Of a stretch of 64,000 nucleotides of DNA, positions 8,295 through 16,962 are shown one piece after another. Numbering within the stretch: the first letter of the stretch is position 1; every line of letters begins with the position of its first letter. A model generated the notes under the pieces. That model was not told the DNA's origin and made no database searches. It saw only the letters and a list, made by a program, of their open reading frames with translations. The position numbers were made by a program, and so were the translations under genes. This DNA comes from JACJWR01 sp964547485 (GTDB lineage Bacteria; Actinomycetota; Actinomycetes; S36-B12; UBA10799), in contig CAZJNU010000004.1 in NCBI GenBank assembly GCA_964547485.1, positions 21,821 to 85,820 on the forward strand, in the 5' to 3' direction.

Positions 8295-9985
8295 GCGCGA
8301 CAGCAAAAGCAGCAGGGGGCGCGGCTAACTTCGTCGATGAGCGGTTCACCTCGTCGAACTTCATCAAGCGGAGCGTCAACAAGGTCTTCCCTGACCACTG
8401 GTCGTTCATGCTGGGTGAGATCGCCCTCTACTCGTTCATCATCATCTTGCTGTCCGGGGTGTTCCTTACCCTGTTCTTCAAGCCGAGCATGGTCGAGGTC
8501 GTCTACGACGGCTCCTACGTGCCCCTCAAGGGCATCAAGATGACCGAGGCCTACGCGTCCACGCTGGACATCTCCTTCGATATCCGTGGCGGCCTGCTGA
8601 TGCGGCAGATCCACCACTGGGCGGCGCTGTTCTTCGTCGCGGCGGTCTCCGTGCACCTGCTGCGGGTGTTCTTCACCGGCGCCTTCCGCAAGCCGCGGGA
8701 ACTCAACTGGATGATCGGTGTCGGACTGCTCACGATGGCGCTCGGCGCCGGTTTCGCGGGCTACTCCCTCCCCGACGACCTGCTCTCAGGTACCGGGCTG
8801 CGGATCGCCGAGGGAATCATGTTGTCGATCCCGCTGGTCGGCACCTACCTGGTGTTCTTCCTGTTCGGCGGGCAGTTCCCCGGCACGGACTTCATCCCAC
8901 GCCTGTATTCGATCCACATCCTGCTACTTCCTGGGATCATCCTGGCGCTGGTCACCGCGCACCTGATGATGGTCTGGTACCAGAAGCACACCCAGTTCCC
9001 CGGCCCGGGCCGCACCAACGACAATGTCGTCGGCTACAAGGTGCTCCCGATCTACGCAGCCAAGGCTGGCGGATTCTTCTTCGCGGTGTTCGGCATCACC
9101 ACGCTGATCTCGGCGCTGGTGACCATCAACCCGATCTGGATGTACGGTCCCTACACCCCCGACCAGGTGACGGCTGGCTCCCAGCCCGACTGGTACATCG
9201 GTTGGCTTGAGGGCGCCCTACGAATGATGCCGAACGTCGAATGGAATCTGTTCGGCTACACCATCAGCCTGAATATTCTGGTGCCCTCGGTGATTGTGCC
9301 GGGCATCGTCTTCACCTTGATGGCGCTCTATCCGAAGATAGAACACTGGCTGACCGGCGATGAGAACTACCACAACCTCGCCGAACGGCCGCGCAATGCG
9401 CCAACCCGGACAGCACTGGGTGCGATGGCCGTGTCTTGGTACGTGCTGCTGTGGATCGGCGGCGGAAACGACCTGATCGCCAGGTTCTTCGACATGTCGA
9501 TCAACAGCATCACCTGGTTCCTGCGGTTCGCCATCTTTATCGTGCCACCGATCGTGTTCGTCATCACCAAGCGGATCTGCCTATCGCTGCAGCGTCGTGA
9601 CCGTGACAAACTGCTGCACGGTCGCGAAACCGGCAACATCATGCGGCTCCCCCACGGCGAGTTCATCGAGATCCACGCGCCGCTGTCGATCGAGGAGAAG
9701 GCCACCATCCTGGCGAAGCCGGATGTCAGGCCACTGGAGTTGCCCGCGGCCGAGGACGAGAACGGCGTTCGCAACAAAGAGGCTCGAAAGCAGCGGCGCC
9801 AGGCCCGGATGTCGAAGTGGTTCTACGGTGACAATGTGCCCCTGCCCAGCCCCGAGGAGCTGGCCGAGGCTGAGGCTCACCTGAACCACGAGATTGACGA
9901 GACCGCAGCTGTGGTCGCCGAGCACGAGGGTCTGACCATGACCAACGAGGGCACCACGCTGGTCCGGCACAACACGCCGGAGTAG
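8291..9985 (+). CDS. qcrB: Cytochrome b subunit of the bc1 complex
   Basis: A 564-residue membrane protein holding two b hemes and the quinol sites. The heme histidines lie in RQIHHWAALFFVAAVSVHLL and YSIHILLLPGIILALVTAHL; the Q-site motif here reads PDWYIGWLEGALR, the actinobacterial version of the PEWY region. About eight membrane segments are followed by a cytosolic C-terminal extension of about 120 residues rich in charged residues, as in other actinobacteria. A hairpin terminator follows directly at 9992-10018, ending the operon. Confidence 0.95.
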   Translation: MSATAKAAGGAANFVDERFTSSNFIKRSVNKVFPDHWSFMLGEIALYSFIIILLSGVFLTLFFKPSMVEVVYDGSYVPLKGIKMTEAYASTLDISFDIRGGLLMRQIHHWAALFFVAAVSVHLLRVFFTGAFRKPRELNWMIGVGLLTMALGAGFAGYSLPDDLLSGTGLRIAEGIMLSIPLVGTYLVFFLFGGQFPGTDFIPRLYSIHILLLPGIILALVTAHLMMVWYQKHTQFPGPGRTNDNVVGYKVLPIYAAKAGGFFFAVFGITTLISALVTINPIWMYGPYTPDQVTAGSQPDWYIGWLEGALRMMPNVEWNLFGYTISLNILVPSVIVPGIVFTLMALYPKIEHWLTGDENYHNLAERPRNAPTRTALGAMAVSWYVLLWIGGGNDLIARFFDMSINSITWFLRFAIFIVPPIVFVITKRICLSLQRRDRDKLLHGRETGNIMRLPHGEFIEIHAPLSIEEKATILAKPDVRPLELPAAEDENGVRNKEARKQRRQARMSKWFYGDNVPLPSPEELAEAEAHLNHEIDETAAVVAEHEGLTMTNEGTTLVRHNTPE

Positions 9986-9991
9986 ATCCGC

Positions 9992-10018
9992 CTGAACGAC
10001 GGGCGACCTGTCGTTCAG
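9992..10018. terminator. Hairpin terminator between qcrB and a convergent gene
   Basis: A perfect 9-bp stem, CTGAACGAC (9992-10000) with GTCGTTCAG (10010-10018), around a 9-nt loop and followed by TGTTGTT. It lies between the qcrB stop (9985) and the convergent gene ending at 10029, so it can serve both strands. Confidence 0.75.
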
Positions 10019-10028
10019 TGTTGTTCAG

Positions 10029-11839
10029 TCACCGCGACGAACGGCTCATCGCAGCCAGGCGTTGTTCCATCGTCCGCACATAGGCTGCGAGGCTGAGGAT
10101 GCGGTCGACGCCGGTGATCTCGATCTGCCTCGGGCCCAGCGATTCTCCCCAGGGCCACGACTCCACGAGTGCACAGATTTTCCTATGGTCGATCCAGCCG
10201 CCGAGAATCGGCGTGGTCGTCAGCGTCTGGGCCTCGTCCTGATACCTTTCGCGGGAGTTTCGCATGTGCCACCAGGCATCCGACGACTGCCGGGCCCGAC
10301 GGGTGCGCAGCCGAATCTCGTCGGGCACGCGGCCCTCCCCAAGGAGCCGGGCGTATCCCCTACTGCCCGGGCCTCGCAGCCACTCCGACGGTTCGATCGC
10401 AGCTGCCGCTTCCAGCACGCGGGTCGCGGCAAATGGATCCGCGACGAGTAGCCCGCCGAGTCCTGCCGGCGAGAGCGCGGCCGGGTAGGAGGCGACCCGA
10501 TTCAAAGTCCTGGCCAGCCATTCTTCCCTCGGTGCCGGACGATCATCGGCAGCCTGGCCCACTGGCGCGACCGGTATGCCCAGCAGGGCCGCGTAGTCCC
10601 CACCGGGGCGGTTCCTCAGCCGACTATGGCGGGCCCTGGACACCTCGGTCCGCAGTATTCGAGGCCACGACTCGCCGCCGCGGTGCAGATTCGTGGCGGC
10701 CCGGTAGACCCCAGGCAGCGACCCGCGGCGAAGCTCATACCCCAAGGCATAACCGTGGCCATGGGAGAAGGTGTAGTTTCCCATCTGCCCGCCGTACAGC
10801 ATCCTCGCCCCTTGCTGGCGGGCGCACTCGTTTATCTTCTCCATCCAGACGGCATTGGCAGGATTCAGTGTGGGCCAGAACGACTTCGCGGCAGCAGCTG
10901 CGGCCGCGTCCAGTGCCAGTTGTCCATCCTCGTTGACCACGCGTGAGACGATCACCGTGTCCGGATAGGCACGCGCCATTGCCATCGCGACCTCGCTGTC
11001 GTCTGGGTCCCAGATACCCTCGGTCCGACATGGCGCCTCCGGCACTGGTGCGTGGACCAAGGCGTGCACCGGATTGTTGGCGTCTGTGAGCCTCGCGAGG
11101 GAGGCCACCACAAAAGTGGAGTCCAGCCCCCTGACATCTGCGCGACCAGGGTGCCGCTGCGAGGCAACGAATCGGACAGGACCGAATCGATACTCTGTCG
11201 AAATCGGCTGATCGCTCGATCGCCTCTGAGAGTGGGAGGATCAAGGGTGTCGGGTGTCAGCCAGTCAACCTCCTGGGTGCCCAGGTCATCGCGCCAACAC
11301 AACGTGCTGCCCGGCGGCAAACGACTGATGCCCGTGAAAGGTGTCCGTCTGGCATCAACTGTCATCGCCGCCTGCGACCGGACAAAGTCCTTATCCAGCT
11401 CGCGTGGTGTCGGCGCCCCCGACACCAGCGCACCCGGATTTGTCGCCACCAGCAGTTGTAGCTCCGGGACCTCCCGCTGGGTGTAAAACAGACCCGACTG
11501 CAGCATTGTCGATGCCGCCGCCAGCGTGACTCCGTCTTCTCGGCGCAGCACCAGAGCCCAGGGCACATCCGGGGTACCGCAGGTCCGCGGGTCGCCCCCG
11601 CGTCGCAGCAGTCTCGCCACACGCTCTGCTTCACTCACGTCCAGGGGGCCGAATACCGCCGCCGATCCGGCAAGGATGCTGCGCCAGTTCCCGCTCGGTA
11701 TCAGTACGCCAGGAAAGCCAGCAGACGACAGCACACAGTCCTGCGGCACCGGCAAGTCGCGAGCCGGACCCACGCCACCTTCCGCCACGCTCAACGAACC
11801 TGCAGCAACGCTAGGAACCCAAATCAGGATTCGGGCCAT
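10029..11839 (-). pseudogene. Frameshifted asparagine-synthetase-like protein, lasso-cyclase type
   Basis: Two frames together make one protein of about 603 residues. Upstream (11839 to about 11130) is an N-terminal amidotransferase-like domain that lacks the MCG start and catalytic Cys of true AsnB, as in lasso-peptide cyclases. The frame then reaches MSGG and runs off into WTPL. Shifting one base at the run of five G (plus-strand C5, 11127-11131) restores SGGLDSTFVVAS, the PP-loop ATP-binding motif, and continues as the synthetase domain (SFWPTLNPANAVWMEKIN, MLYGGQMGNYTFS) to 10029. One G is missing relative to an intact frame. This may be a real mutation or a homopolymer error. The start MARILIW at 11839 overlaps the end of the small frame 11811-11990; an ATG at 11878 is possible. 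Confidence 0.75.
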
Positions 11840-11990
11840 CTGACAAATAGCCCGCACCCAACTGCCCTGAGGCAACATCGTTCAGAGCTACCAGCAGAGG
11901 CTTGGTCCAGACCGCGCGCCCACCCAACTGTCGCGCTGCAGCACTGTCAACACCTGGACCCCCCGCACACGGTCCCACCGAACCCGTCAC
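11811..11990 (-). CDS. Possible lasso-type RiPP precursor peptide
   Basis: A 59-residue frame starting at GTG 11990 with GGGGAGG upstream (the frame stays open to ATG 12023, which overlaps the stop of the repeat protein). The segment WTKPLLVALNDVASGQLG fits the lasso leader pattern YxxPxLxxxGx5TxG with W for Y, N for G and Q for T. The residues after it, GAGYLSDGPNPDLGS, start with Gly and have Asp at position 7, the geometry needed for a Gly1-Asp7 isopeptide ring. Its stop lies just inside the start of the cyclase-like gene, matching the usual precursor-cyclase order. Three substitutions in the leader motif and the absence of B1/B2 protease genes keep this tentative; it could be a chance frame. 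Confidence 0.35.
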   Translation of the reverse strand: MTGSVGPCAGGPGVDSAAARQLGGRAVWTKPLLVALNDVASGQLGAGYLSDGPNPDLGS

Positions 11991-12019
11991 AACGACAACG
12001 CCCTCCCCAGCAACCATCC

Positions 12020-15000
12020 TCATCGCCCTTTAACGACCGGCTTCGGCTTAACGATCGGCTTCGGCTTAACGGCCGGCTTCGGCTTGACGATCGGCTTCGC
12101 CATCAGACCCGACTGATCCGGCGCGCCGACTGTGCGAGAAATCCCGCCCGAAATGGGCCGGAACGCCTGCATCGTGGCGCTCCCCCTCGAGATGGGTAAG
12201 GTGTTGCTCCACATCCCCCACCCGCTTCCCATCGTGGGGTTGAGCACGCCTGCGGTAAGAACGGAGTTTCTGGCCGCCACCCTCCACGAGTAGGGGGTCG
12301 CATACAATACAGAACCGATCCCTCGGCCACACTGCGGCGCTATCGCGTAGGCGGGAATCCCCTTACCTGGGCATCCGGAATCGGCATAGGTGGCAAACGG
12401 CACCGAAAGCGAGTTCGCCGGCCAATACCGTGCAAAAAGGCCCCACGGCAACGCCGCCGGCAGGGTGCCCAACCTCGCAGGCGTGTTGTAGTGCATCGTG
12501 AAGTACTGCACCGTGGACCCACCATCATTAGGCGCCGTCCAACTCATGGTGTCCGCCCCGGCCGCGGCCGTGTACGACAACACCGGCGCACACGGCACCG
12601 TCGCCGCCAGGGTGAGGATGGGAGCGTAGGCACCCGTTTCCCAAACGACAGGGTTCTTGAGCTCAACCGGGTGGCTGTCGCACGGTGCGGTGAGTTGCAC
12701 CTGGTAGGTGGCATTCGGCTCGATGGACCCCGCATCCCAGTTCCCGTTGACGTCCGTGGTCCCAGTCTTGTACGTGAATGGACCGCCATCCTTCGACACG
12801 GCTACAGCCACACCGTCATAGTTCTCGCCGAAACCGTCCGAGTTGACATGGATCGACATCGTCGCCCAGGGCGTCCACTGCGGATACAGACTCAGCGCGG
12901 CCGCTGTGGCATAGGTGGTGTTCGCCGTCCCCGGACCATACGGTGTCCCCGCCACACCGGTGGGATCCGTCGTCCAATTCGCGAACGTGAACCCAGGCCG
13001 GGTCAACACGGGCGCAGTACCGGTATTTCCCAGGACCGTGTACGCCGCACCACCAGTGGTGTAGGACCCCGCCGCCGGCGGATTACCCGCAGTCGCCGTG
13101 CCCTGGTTGTACGTAATCGCATACGACGCATTCGCCGTCCACTGCGCGAACAGGTTCAGATCCACCGAGGTCGCATAGGTGCTGCCAACACCGTAGGCGG
13201 TGCCTGAGCCGTCCGCCGTCGTGTTCCAGCCGGTGAAGTTGTAGCCGGGGCGGACCAAAGTTCCGTGACCGACGATCGTGTAAGCGCTCCCGCCGGAAAT
13301 GTATGTACCCGGCGGCGGCACGGCCCCGGAGCCACCTGTCCCCGCCTGATAAGTGATCGAGTAGGAATTCGCCGTCCACTGCGGATACAGACTCAGCGCA
13401 GCCGCTGTGGCATAGGTGGTGTTCGCCGTCCCCGGACCGTACGCCGTCCCCGCCACACCAGTGGGATCCGTCGTCCAATTCGCGAACGTGTACCCCGGCC
13501 GGGCCAGCACCGGCACAGTACCGGTATTGCCCAGCACCGTGTACGCCGCACCACCATCGGTATAGGACCCCGCCGCCGGCGGATTTCCCGTCACCCCAGG
13601 AGACGAACCCACATTGTACGTGATCGCATACGACGCATTCGCCGTCCACTGCGGATACAGACTCAGCCCAGCCGCCGTTGCATACGTCGGATTAGCGGTC
13701 CCCGGACCATACGGTGTCCCCGCCACACCACTGGGATCCGTCGTCCAATTCGCAAACGTGAACCCAGGCCGGGTCAGCACCGGCGCAGTACCGGTATTGC
13801 CCAGGACCGTGTACGCCGCACCACCATCGGTATAGGACCCCGCCGCCGGCGGATTACCCGCAGTCGCCGTGCCCTGGTTGTACGTGATCGCATACGACGC
13901 ATTGGCCGTCCATCGTGCATACAGCGCCAAGTTCGCCAACCCGCTATAGATCGGATTCAGCGTGAGCGGACCGTATGCCGTGCCGCTGCCGTTCGCTGCC
14001 GTGTTCCAGCCCGTGAACGTGAAGCCGGCCCTTGCCAAGACTGGCGCACCGGTATTGCCCACGACTGTGTACGGGGCTCCATCTGTGGTGAACGAGCCAT
14101 TGGACGGCACGTTCCCCGAGTCCGCACTATTGGGCAGATAGGAAATCACATACGTGTCGGCGGTCCACTGCGGATACAGCGATAGCGCCAACGCCGTGCT
14201 GTAGCTCGTGTTCGCCGTCCCGGGACCGTAAGGAGTTCCCCCGATCCCGGAAGGCGACGTCGTCCAATTCGCAAACGTGTACCCGGGCCTGGACAGCGCC
14301 GCTGGCGTTCCCGTGTTGCCCACCACCGTGTACGCGGCACCACCATCGAGATAAGAGCCCGCGGCCGGCACATCACCCGCTGTCGCCGTGCCCTGGTTGT
14401 ACGTGATCGCATACGACGGATTCGGCGCCCACTGGGCGTACAGCGTCAGATCCGCCGTGCTGCTATAAGTGAGGTTGGCGGTCCCCGGGCCATATGGAGT
14501 GCCGCTGCCGTCCTGGAGACTATTCCAGCCCCCGAACGTGTATCCGGGTCGTGTCAGCGCAGGACTACCCGTGTTTCCTAGCACGGTGTAGGCGCTACCC
14601 CCAGAGGTGTAGCCACCGTTCGGCGGTACACCGCCAGCCGTGGCCCCGTTCCCGTTGTAGGAGATCACATAGGTAGTTGGAACCCATTGCGCGTAGAGGG
14701 TCTGGTCTGCGGTTGGCACGTAGGTCGCACCGGGAACCAATGGCACCCCGAGACCGCTGACCATGGTGTTCCAGCCGGTGAACACGTACCCCGTGCGAGT
14801 GAGCGTCCCAGTGTTGTCGACCACGACATACGGCGAATTCCCGGAGGTGTAGGTACCGACCCCCGGAACACTCCCGCCCGTGCTGCCATTGCCGTTGTAC
14901 GTCAGGTTGTAGGTGACCGGGGACCACTGGGCATAGAGAGTGGTGTTGGCGCTGGTGGTGTAGGAAGACGCTGCCGGGTAAGGCGTTCCGCTGCCATCGG

Positions 15001-16882
15001 CGGCAGTATTCCAGCCAGTGAACGTGTACCCCGACCGCGCCAGACTTCCCGTGTTGTTCGCAACCGTGTACGCGGCCCCCCCAGTTGTGTACGTCCCGGC
15101 CGCCGGCACCGTGCCCGATCCCGACCCGTTACCGTTGTAGGTGATAGCCCAACGCAAGGCTGCGTATTGGGCGTACAGGGCCAGGGGGACCCCCGTGATC
15201 GCCGTGTAACTAGAACCAGCCGGGTAACTCGTGCCCAGCCCGTTGGCCGCTGTGTTCCAACCTGTGAATGCCGCACCGCTTTTGACTAGGCCACCCGTGT
15301 TTGCTGACACCGTGTATGGCGTTCCGCTCGTATAGCTTCCGGTCGCAGGGGCGCTTCCGCTCGTATTCGCGTTGCCGAAGTAAGTGACGCTGTAGCTATC
15401 GGCATTCCACTTGGAATACAGGAGCAGATTCGCAGCCGTGGAGTACACGGCGCCAGTCGCATAGTTAGTGCCCGAGCCATCGGCGGCGGTATTCCACCCA
15501 TCCTTGCTATAGCCGGTGCGCGAATATGGGTTAGTCAGGATTGTGTAAGTGCCTGGCGGCGTCAATGTCCCGGTTACCGGATCGGTGCCAGCAGTGCTGC
15601 CATTCCCGCTGTAGTCGATGTTGTATGAGTTCTGGCTCCACACTGCGTACAGATTCAGGGTTGCTGAGGTGGAGTAGCTGGCCCCTCCCGCATATGTCGT
15701 ACCGGTACCGTCCGCCCTGCTATTCCAACCACCAAACGTGTAGCCCGTCCTGGCAAGAGTCCCAGTGTTCCCAACGATGGTGTAAGGGGATCCGCCCGCG
15801 TAACTACCTGCAGCCGGGACAGTGCCCGATCCGGCGCCATTGGCGAAATAGGTAATGGGGTAGGGCGTGGAATCCACCACCCATTGCGCATACAGAGTCG
15901 TGGTACCCGCCGGCAGCACCAACGCGCTCCCCGGCGGATATGCGATACCCGACCCGGCGGCCGAAGTGTTCCAACCGGTGAAGATGAAGCCCGCGCGGGA
16001 AAACCCGGAACCATAGGCGACGGTACCTGAGGTTGAACCGAAGGTACCCGTGACGGAACTTGGAACTACGCCAGCACCATTGTTCAAATCGTAGTTGACC
16101 GTCGCGGATTCACCCTGACTGGTTGATCCCAGTGGGGTGAAAGCCTGGGCTTCCCAGGTCAAGGCGAAGCCCGCTGCACCCGAAGTGGACGGGGTACCCA
16201 TTCGAATCTGGGTGGAAGTGACGGAGGCGTAACTCGCCACGGCTTGATCGCGAGGGTTATCTGTACCGCCAGCGCCTGGAGATTGGGCAACAATGTTGGC
16301 GGGCCACCCGTTGCTGGGGGTCTTGGTTACCGCCAATCGAGTTGGGGTACTAAGAGAATAACCGGAAACTCCATCGAAGGCGTTGAACTGGGATATGTCA
16401 ATGTCTTTGCCGGTGACCTGCACGTTGGTAAGGGTGTTTTGCTGCTGGCCCGACGTTCCATAAGTGCCGGCCGTGAAGAACGCGAAAGTGAATCCCCCGT
16501 AGCCACCGTTGGTCGGGATTGTCATGCGTACTCGGAAGTCCCCGGCCACACCCTGAGGCGCGTCTCCGTAGTTGCTGACCACCGTGTCCGCTGTCAGATT
16601 GGTCGTGACCAAAGCGTCGATCCCGACACCTTGGACCGTGGCGACGTTCTTCCAGAGAACCTTGCTGCCGTCGGTCTTTCCTGCGCCAGCATCGAGGTTC
16701 ACATAATTAACGCCGGCGGTTGTGTAGTTGAAGTAGAGCTTCGTGAAGCCGTTGTTCAAGGTGGCCGCGCTGGCGGGTGAGGCACCGGCCAGCATGCTGG
16801 CCGCCAACAATGCGAACGTCACCACAACCCCTACCACCCAGGTCCGGGTGGACTTCGGTGGCGCGGAATACCCATCGCGCAT
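12020..16882 (-). CDS. Giant secreted protein with Listeria-Bacteroides (InlB B) repeats
   Basis: 1620 residues. The N-terminus is a signal peptide (VVGVVVTFALLAASMLAG, cleavage near ASPASAA). Residues about 41-260 form a unique domain. Residues about 261-1340 are about 13 repeats of 77-89 residues with the pattern YxITYNG...GYTFTGWNTAADGSGTxY...LYAQW, the InlB B-repeat or Flg_new family. Residues about 1342-1560 hold a carboxypeptidase-regulatory-like segment (VNGNWDAGSIEPNATYQVQL) and a fibronectin III-like domain. The C-terminus is a KPKP-rich tail (KPIVKPKPAVKPKPIVKPK), a probable wall-spanning or wall-binding end. There is no LPxTG motif. Surface display and adhesion are inferred. An IS element sits 80 bp upstream. 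The stop overlaps the downstream small frame (ATGA). Confidence 0.85.
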   Translation of the reverse strand: MRDGYSAPPKSTRTWVVGVVVTFALLAASMLAGASPASAATLNNGFTKLYFNYTTAGVNYVNLDAGAGKTDGSKVLWKNVATVQGVGIDALVTTNLTADTVVSNYGDAPQGVAGDFRVRMTIPTNGGYGGFTFAFFTAGTYGTSGQQQNTLTNVQVTGKDIDISQFNAFDGVSGYSLSTPTRLAVTKTPSNGWPANIVAQSPGAGGTDNPRDQAVASYASVTSTQIRMGTPSTSGAAGFALTWEAQAFTPLGSTSQGESATVNYDLNNGAGVVPSSVTGTFGSTSGTVAYGSGFSRAGFIFTGWNTSAAGSGIAYPPGSALVLPAGTTTLYAQWVVDSTPYPITYFANGAGSGTVPAAGSYAGGSPYTIVGNTGTLARTGYTFGGWNSRADGTGTTYAGGASYSTSATLNLYAVWSQNSYNIDYSGNGSTAGTDPVTGTLTPPGTYTILTNPYSRTGYSKDGWNTAADGSGTNYATGAVYSTAANLLLYSKWNADSYSVTYFGNANTSGSAPATGSYTSGTPYTVSANTGGLVKSGAAFTGWNTAANGLGTSYPAGSSYTAITGVPLALYAQYAALRWAITYNGNGSGSGTVPAAGTYTTGGAAYTVANNTGSLARSGYTFTGWNTAADGSGTPYPAASSYTTSANTTLYAQWSPVTYNLTYNGNGSTGGSVPGVGTYTSGNSPYVVVDNTGTLTRTGYVFTGWNTMVSGLGVPLVPGATYVPTADQTLYAQWVPTTYVISYNGNGATAGGVPPNGGYTSGGSAYTVLGNTGSPALTRPGYTFGGWNSLQDGSGTPYGPGTANLTYSSTADLTLYAQWAPNPSYAITYNQGTATAGDVPAAGSYLDGGAAYTVVGNTGTPAALSRPGYTFANWTTSPSGIGGTPYGPGTANTSYSTALALSLYPQWTADTYVISYLPNSADSGNVPSNGSFTTDGAPYTVVGNTGAPVLARAGFTFTGWNTAANGSGTAYGPLTLNPIYSGLANLALYARWTANASYAITYNQGTATAGNPPAAGSYTDGGAAYTVLGNTGTAPVLTRPGFTFANWTTDPSGVAGTPYGPGTANPTYATAAGLSLYPQWTANASYAITYNVGSSPGVTGNPPAAGSYTDGGAAYTVLGNTGTVPVLARPGYTFANWTTDPTGVAGTAYGPGTANTTYATAAALSLYPQWTANSYSITYQAGTGGSGAVPPPGTYISGGSAYTIVGHGTLVRPGYNFTGWNTTADGSGTAYGVGSTYATSVDLNLFAQWTANASYAITYNQGTATAGNPPAAGSYTTGGAAYTVLGNTGTAPVLTRPGFTFANWTTDPTGVAGTPYGPGTANTTYATAAALSLYPQWTPWATMSIHVNSDGFGENYDGVAVAVSKDGGPFTYKTGTTDVNGNWDAGSIEPNATYQVQLTAPCDSHPVELKNPVVWETGAYAPILTLAATVPCAPVLSYTAAAGADTMSWTAPNDGGSTVQYFTMHYNTPARLGTLPAALPWGLFARYWPANSLSVPFATYADSGCPGKGIPAYAIAPQCGRGIGSVLYATPYSWRVAARNSVLTAGVLNPTMGSGWGMWSNTLPISRGSATMQAFRPISGGISRTVGAPDQSGLMAKPIVKPKPAVKPKPIVKPKPVVKGR
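12860..16102 (-). repeat. Tandem array of about 13 InlB B-type repeats in DNA
   Basis: About 240-265 bp per unit inside the giant gene. Most units have diverged, but three (about 12866-13130, 13370-13635 and 13640-13905) are almost identical in DNA over most of their length, for example the shared stretch encoding TVLGNTGTAPVLTRPGFTF. This implies recent duplication or gene conversion, and makes copy-number change or assembly collapse possible. Confidence 0.85.
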
Positions 16883-16956
16883 GCTGGACCCGACCTTCTT
16901 GCTGTCTCACGACGGTGGTGGCTCGGACCCGAGAATGACGCGTGACCGACTGGAAG

Positions 16957-16962
16957 TTTAGG
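16957..16962. repeat. Target-site duplication, left copy (TTTAGG)
   Basis: TTTAGG abuts the left inverted repeat of the IS. The same hexamer follows the right end at 18912-18917, the expected trace of a single insertion. Confidence 0.8.

Noticed and set aside
10029..11839. Assignment as true asparagine synthetase (AsnB)
   Set aside because: No N-terminal MCG with catalytic Cys is present in either frame, and the N-terminal part has the HPSG-like SSAGFPGVLIPSGNW region of cyclases; kept as asparagine-synthetase-like.
12860..16102. Repeats as a CRISPR array
   Set aside because: Units are 240-265 bp and translate into a single long repeated protein; there are no short identical repeats with unique spacers.
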